A stretch of 51,225 bases of DNA, from assembly GCA_017623935.1 (NCBI GenBank), contig JAGAOC010000017.1:1-51225 (forward strand). Direction: 5' to 3'. Source of the DNA: Agathobacter sp. Lineage in GTDB: Bacteria > Bacillota > Clostridia > Lachnospirales > Lachnospiraceae. The notes below the pieces were generated by a model that was not told the DNA's origin, did no database searches, and worked only from the letters and a program-made list of their open reading frames with translations. The translations under genes and the position numbers were made by a program. Numbering within the stretch: the stretch's first letter is position 1; every line of letters starts with the position of its first letter. Below are positions 51,160 to 51,225 of this stretch, one piece after another.

Positions 51160-51225
51160 ATGGGAAAAGTTTTAATTGTGGTAGATATGCAGAATGATTT
51201 TGTGACAGGAAGTCTGGGCAGCGCA
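51160..51225 (+). CDS. Isochorismatase-family hydrolase, 5' part only
   Basis: The first 22 codons of a gene cut by the window end, opening with MGKVLIVVDMQNDFVTGSLG. That is the catalytic-Asp strand (VVDMQNDF) of cysteine hydrolases such as nicotinamidase and isochorismatase. AAAGAGG precedes the ATG. The G-S-L-G ending fits nicotinamidase PncA slightly better, but the visible part is too short to choose. Confidence 0.8.
   Translation, partial: MGKVLIVVDMQNDFVTGSLGSA

Overview
The window looks like a chromosomal segment of a low- to mid-GC, strictly anaerobic, spore-lineage Firmicute, most likely a Lachnospiraceae member. The main clues are a single-chain pyruvate:ferredoxin oxidoreductase with very optimised codons, GH36 alpha-galactosidase, sporulation-associated proteins (SpoVB-type flippase, YlmC/YmxH), a T-box in front of cysE-cysS, and the Firmicute gene order cysE-cysS-mrnC-rlmB-sigH. 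No rRNA, CRISPR array, transposase or prophage block was seen. Almost all genes are housekeeping. Accessory interest is concentrated near 3.7-4.0 kb, 8.6-18.2 kb, 27.9-29.0 kb and 48.5-50.4 kb.

Layout. 0-2.6 kb: a LytTR regulator, DUF3021-type membrane protein and ABC ATPase/permease form a self-contained export module. 2.6-6.9 kb: an unknown membrane protein (minus), then alpha-galactosidase and a DUF624/YesL-like protein behind a promoter with three contiguous 17-bp direct repeats. 7-12.4 kb: a DHH phosphoesterase (minus), then a TIR-domain transmembrane receptor-like protein, a histidine kinase with no adjacent response regulator, and a lipoprotein. 12.5-18.2 kb: CheV, a large acidic/lysine-rich single-pass membrane protein, hisH-hisF-ung, and a FliD-C-like secreted or surface protein. 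18.3-27.9 kb: ABC-F ATPase, PFOR, a ferredoxin-type aldo/keto reductase, an O-acetylhomoserine sulfhydrylase-like enzyme, GtrA and a glycerol-1-phosphate dehydrogenase.

27.95-28.96 kb is the most unusual stretch. A promoter drives a tandemly duplicated three-stem RNA whose helices change sequence while loops and joints stay constant. It is followed by an attenuator-like hairpin and an AT-rich gene that I read as a PBECR4-type (BECR-fold nuclease-like) protein. This could be an RNA-controlled toxin-like module or a tandem cis-regulatory RNA. I could not match it to an RNA family I know.

29-39 kb is core again: ychF, ylmC/ymxH, nrdR, yqeG, rpiB, efp, a SpoVB-like flippase (minus), cysteine desulfurase, a Cof-type HAD phosphatase (minus), a short cobalamin-dependent methionine synthase with an 18-bp minisatellite in its linker, and tRNA-Val and tRNA-Met. 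39.4-51.2 kb: a nucleotidase/guanylate-kinase-like fusion, pta, ispF with a 38-bp minisatellite at its 3' end, the T-box-controlled cysE-cysS-mrnC-rlmB-sigH-mecA run, cheY-cheC (minus), a cytoplasmic ParB-like/BMP-binding fusion with a phosphoesterase, and the start of an isochorismatase-family gene cut by the window end.

How the genes connect: PFOR and Pta sit on the pyruvate to acetyl-CoA to acetyl-phosphate route, though ackA is not here. CysE, CysS, the MetY-like enzyme, MetH and the cysteine desulfurase are a sulfur amino-acid theme scattered over several operons. CheV, CheC and CheY are chemotaxis parts without receptors, CheA or flagellar structural genes in view. Function assignments come from reading sequence motifs and family knowledge; no database search was run.
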